64,000 nt of DNA from Vitis vinifera (Eukaryota > Streptophyta > Magnoliopsida > Vitales > Vitaceae): assembly GCF_030704535.1 (NCBI RefSeq), contig NC_081819.1, forward strand, positions 22,354,001 to 22,418,000, written 5' to 3'. This document shows, piece after piece, positions 60,888 to 64,000 of the stretch. The first letter of the stretch is position 1; the number at the start of each line of letters is the position of its first letter. The notes below the pieces were generated by a model. The model ran no database searches, was not told where the DNA came from, and was given only the letters and a program-made list of their open reading frames with translations. The position numbers and the translations under genes are program-made.

Positions 60888-63800
60888 CTAGTCCAGAATT
60901 TTCTCTCCAGTTGCAAATAAGTTCCAGACTAATGTGCCAATGATGTACAATACGACCGCCACCTTAAATACGTCGCCCCAAGAGCCTGCAAGGATAGAGT
61001 TTGGTGTTAATAGTTGAGCTGAAATCAGAAATTAAAGGAATGCTAATGAACTAGGAGGCTTGGATGAACCTCGTTGGAGTATGTAACCAGTTGCTGCAGT
61101 ACCAAAAACACCTGCTAGCACTCCTGCTGTATTTGAGAGTCCCAACAGTACTCCCTGTGGAGGAATCAAAATAATAAGGTAAGGTTGATGAAAGGGACAA
61201 AGAGACATAATTCAGGGGCAAACCGATTTCAAGTAACATATAATTTCAAGTAAGATAATTGTTTCTTGAAGGACATTAACACTGGTTCATGTTACATAAG
61301 AAAACAATAGGAGCAACTCACAGCATAACGTGGCCCAATGTCTTGGTGATTGGAATAGAGTCCAGACTGTGAGAATGCGTCTGACCCCTGTCAAGAACAG
61401 AGTACCCATAGTTTAATTTCTTCAACCATTTTGTTCACTTGTAAATTCCAATTTCTGAGAAGAGAAAATCTTGCATCTGATTGTGAAATGTAAGCACCTT
61501 ATATCCTGTAGGTAATTACTTGCACATAATAATTACTAGATGATATCACTTCAGTGTGAGAAAAATATACTTTCCCACCACCTATATACTATTCCTCAAG
61601 CTCAAATGGAATTGTAGTTAGAACTAGCTCAAACCTGACTGCAAGCCATGCATAGCACTGCTAAAGCGGGTGTTCTAATATTGCCCAACTGTGTCAGAAA
61701 GAAGGCTGGTCCCAGAAACCCAATCGATTGCATGATCTACAGCATTGGAAAGTGTAGGAAGAATTATATCCAAGAATTTGAAAGCATGGAAGATTTAATT
61801 GTATCAGCATTGCTCATTTGACATTGAAATAACCAAACAAAATGTGTAAATCATACAGTTTTCTAGACAACATGCAGAAGGTAGCGTTTCATGGGTGGGG
61901 TACATGTGTGTCAGGGGTGTTATTGAGAGAGATTGAACCTTGTTTACACAGGAGCCTTTCCTTCAAGACTTCTAATTTTAAGTCTAAGAATGTTATCACG
62001 AATGCAAATACAACGCATCTTTGTTCTATCAGCAACAACCTTTATGCAGCTGGGTTGCTGAAATCAATACCTATATACTGATGTAAATGGATAATATTTG
62101 GCATTACCAATATAGAGAAGCACAATTTTAAGGTCGGAATAGTCTAATAATAAGTCATGGTCAACTAATAGGAGTCGGAGCAGTATTAATCCTTGCCTTA
62201 CGAACTGATGTTATGGAAAGACCTTTGCTGACAAGTGTATCTGCTATCCAACCTCCAATGTTTGCAAACACAGCCATGGTCAACCATGGCAAAACACACA
62301 ACAGCCCAGATTCTGTGAGATTGAACTTCAACACCTGAGAAAACATCAAAACAAATAATAAATAAATAAATGCTTAAATTAATAAAGACTCAAGTCCAGT
62401 AACCAGATTACCTATTATATTGTATGTGTTCATTCAGTATTTTCCATATGTGATTTGAATGTTAACAATTATGGTCACATCCTAAGAAATTTGGTTAACT
62501 TGCACTTTACAAAAATTGTCAAAGTAGAACAGTTTTTTTATTGTTTAAGCCTCAACAGATTGGTAACCCCAGAGGCTAGAACACTTGAATAGTATTCCAA
62601 CTCTGGTTCAACTGTGATATTGCAAGAAACGAATTGGACGTTAAATGATTTTGAGTCCAGAGGCAAAAGACTGACTCAGCCATCATAGTTGTATTTTAAC
62701 TTAGATTTCTACTGAGATGTGGTCGATCAAAGCTCAGATTCATTAGTTAAATGCAGAACTGAACTATTATTTAATTAGCAACCAAAAAAATTATTTTGAA
62801 GCTAAAAAGGGAACTTGAAAACCTCATATGCATGGAGCAATAAAAACATAAAGTTTTTGGAGACAAAATACTGGTATCTATAAACTTTCCAGGAAAGAAA
62901 TATGGAAATGAATATTTGACCAAAGTAGGACCAGTCCCGAAAAGTCTTAAATACCTGATTATAGTACGTAGGCATCCATGTTAGAAGAATAAAAGTTCCC
63001 CAGTTATGGCAGAAATGGGAGATTATGAGAGCCCAAACTGGTGCCTTCGACAAAATTAGTTTCCACGGAATGGATGAAACAGGTTCCTTTGATGTGCTGC
63101 CTCCTAAAATAACCCTTTTTTCCTCTTCACTAAGTTCTGGATCTTCTGCTGGTGAGCTATATGCCTGTGAAGCCAAACAAACTTTATGGTACCACTCAAA
63201 CAAAGAAAAGAGTGATATATGGCTGAGAATTCATGCCTCAAATGAGAATTGTACAGATGAATTTAGTCATACTACAAACCTGATGCAGTTTTCTTAATCA
63301 TGCTCAAAACTAAGATCATTTAGTTTCAAGAAGTATATGGTTGTCATGCATGAAGCAACGAAAATGCATGAGTGAAATTTTAATAAATTGCTGGGTTAGT
63401 AATTGTTTACATATGGATCGCAGAAAGAAAAGGTGTCAAGCAAAACTTATTTTGTCCTCAAATTGTATAACTTTAAATGTATGGGTGTGGGGCTGGCCTA
63501 CCAGATATTGTAGCTTAAAACAGGGAAAACATAAATGTGAGTTATGGAGGGACTGTCTTCAGTTTATTCCATTCTATGGGAGTGATATATGCAACTTAAA
63601 CTGTACATCAAATAGTTGCTACAAGAAGCAAAAACTTACTTTACTCAACCATAATGCAAACCAGATACTTCCAAGAGAGCCAAATGAGTAGAAAACAGAA
63701 GGCCATCCAAACTTTTGGATTAGAGCGGGAGAGACAGCTAACCCAGTGACTGAACCAAGATACATTCCACTATATACTAGTGCTAGTGATCTGCTTCTCT

Positions 63801-64000
63801 CTGAAACTGGAATCCACTTTGAAAGTATATTATTCATAGCAGGCATAGCAACACCCTGATAAGAAAATAGATGACTTTTAATCAATAACAGGATTCTCTG
63901 TATCAGTTTAAGAACAGTTGAAGTAGGAAACAAAATTCAATGTTACGAAAACAACATATTGGATTGAAAATGGTATAAGACAGTGAGAGTACCAAACCCT
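60888..64000 (-). CDS. PHT4: Plastid PHT4-family anion/phosphate transporter, 3' part
   Basis: Seven minus-strand exons (63855-63640, 63164-62955, 62334-62197, 61736-61635, 61387-61322, 61154-61070, 60985-60888) encode the last 304 residues of a major-facilitator transporter; roughly 200 N-terminal residues, with the transit peptide, lie beyond the window edge. Telling segments are GVAMPAMNNILSKW, HFCHNWGTFILLTWMPTYY, GGWIADTLVS, GLYSNHQDIGPRYAGVLLGL and the end NLFATGEKILD. They match plant PHT4/ANTR proteins (PHT4;1 and PHT4;4 type), which move phosphate or ascorbate across chloroplast membranes with Na+ or H+. All exons join in frame. The intron after SVRK has a GC donor (AAG/GCAAGG). I cannot tell PHT4;1 from PHT4;4 from this part alone. 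Confidence 0.92.

Noticed and set aside
62201-62203. Canonical GT donor in the PHT4 intron
   Set aside because: Using it breaks the frame into the next exon, whereas the GC donor gives the conserved SVRK-IMQ junction.

Overview
The window is nuclear DNA of a flowering plant. The genes have short phase-conserved introns in AT-rich sequence, and Ty1/copia retrotransposons, a Ty3/gypsy fragment, MITE-like elements and long TA microsatellites lie between them. The gene set CYP86A, ATI1-like, HAD phosphatase and MESD-like looks collinear with what I recall of Arabidopsis At2g45970 to At2g46000. A woody eudicot such as grapevine fits well, but the species is an inference.

Left part (1-23,260). After about 1.3 kb of AT-rich DNA and a 23-codon F-box stub, a 21-kb array of diverged tandem units of about 1.9-2.3 kb runs from about 1,465 to 22,897. 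One unit is split by a 6.8-kb Ty1/copia element (2,541-9,367; 459-bp LTRs; 5-bp target duplication). The units carry pieces of other genes: a 44-bp piece of exon 2 of the MESD-like gene that sits intact at 25,657 (five copies), the two last exons of a Yippee-like gene on the minus strand with splice sites preserved (three copies), and the C-terminal end of a Ty3/gypsy integrase (three copies). This mosaic is the most unusual structure in the window.

Middle part (23,260-42,540). It holds LTR remnants, the intact MESD-like gene (+, 3 exons, signal peptide and a C-terminal KEEL), and the intact HAD-family gene (-, 9 exons, 268 aa). The 5' part of the HAD gene and its upstream DNA were duplicated (30,188-32,578 and 35,090-37,208); the second copy has lost its start codon and carries a stop. 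A truncated copia element lies between the two copies. A second complete copia element (37,589-42,301, minus strand, LTRs differing at one base) sits inside a Yippee-like gene, leaving its last exon on one side and its third exon on the other.

Right part (42,540-64,000). It has TA microsatellites, an LTR-like remnant, MITE-like DNA, and an apparently intact divergent Yippee-like zinc-binding gene (46,959-48,001, 106 aa). Then come the ATI1-like ATG8-interacting protein gene (51,669-55,601), an intronless CYP86A fatty-acid omega-hydroxylase (58,213-59,889), and the 3' seven exons of a plastid PHT4-type anion transporter (60,888 to the window edge, minus strand) containing a GC-AG intron.

The genes do not form one pathway. 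They are separate housekeeping or cuticle, autophagy, ER-chaperone and plastid-transport genes in a conserved neighbourhood that repeats have expanded.
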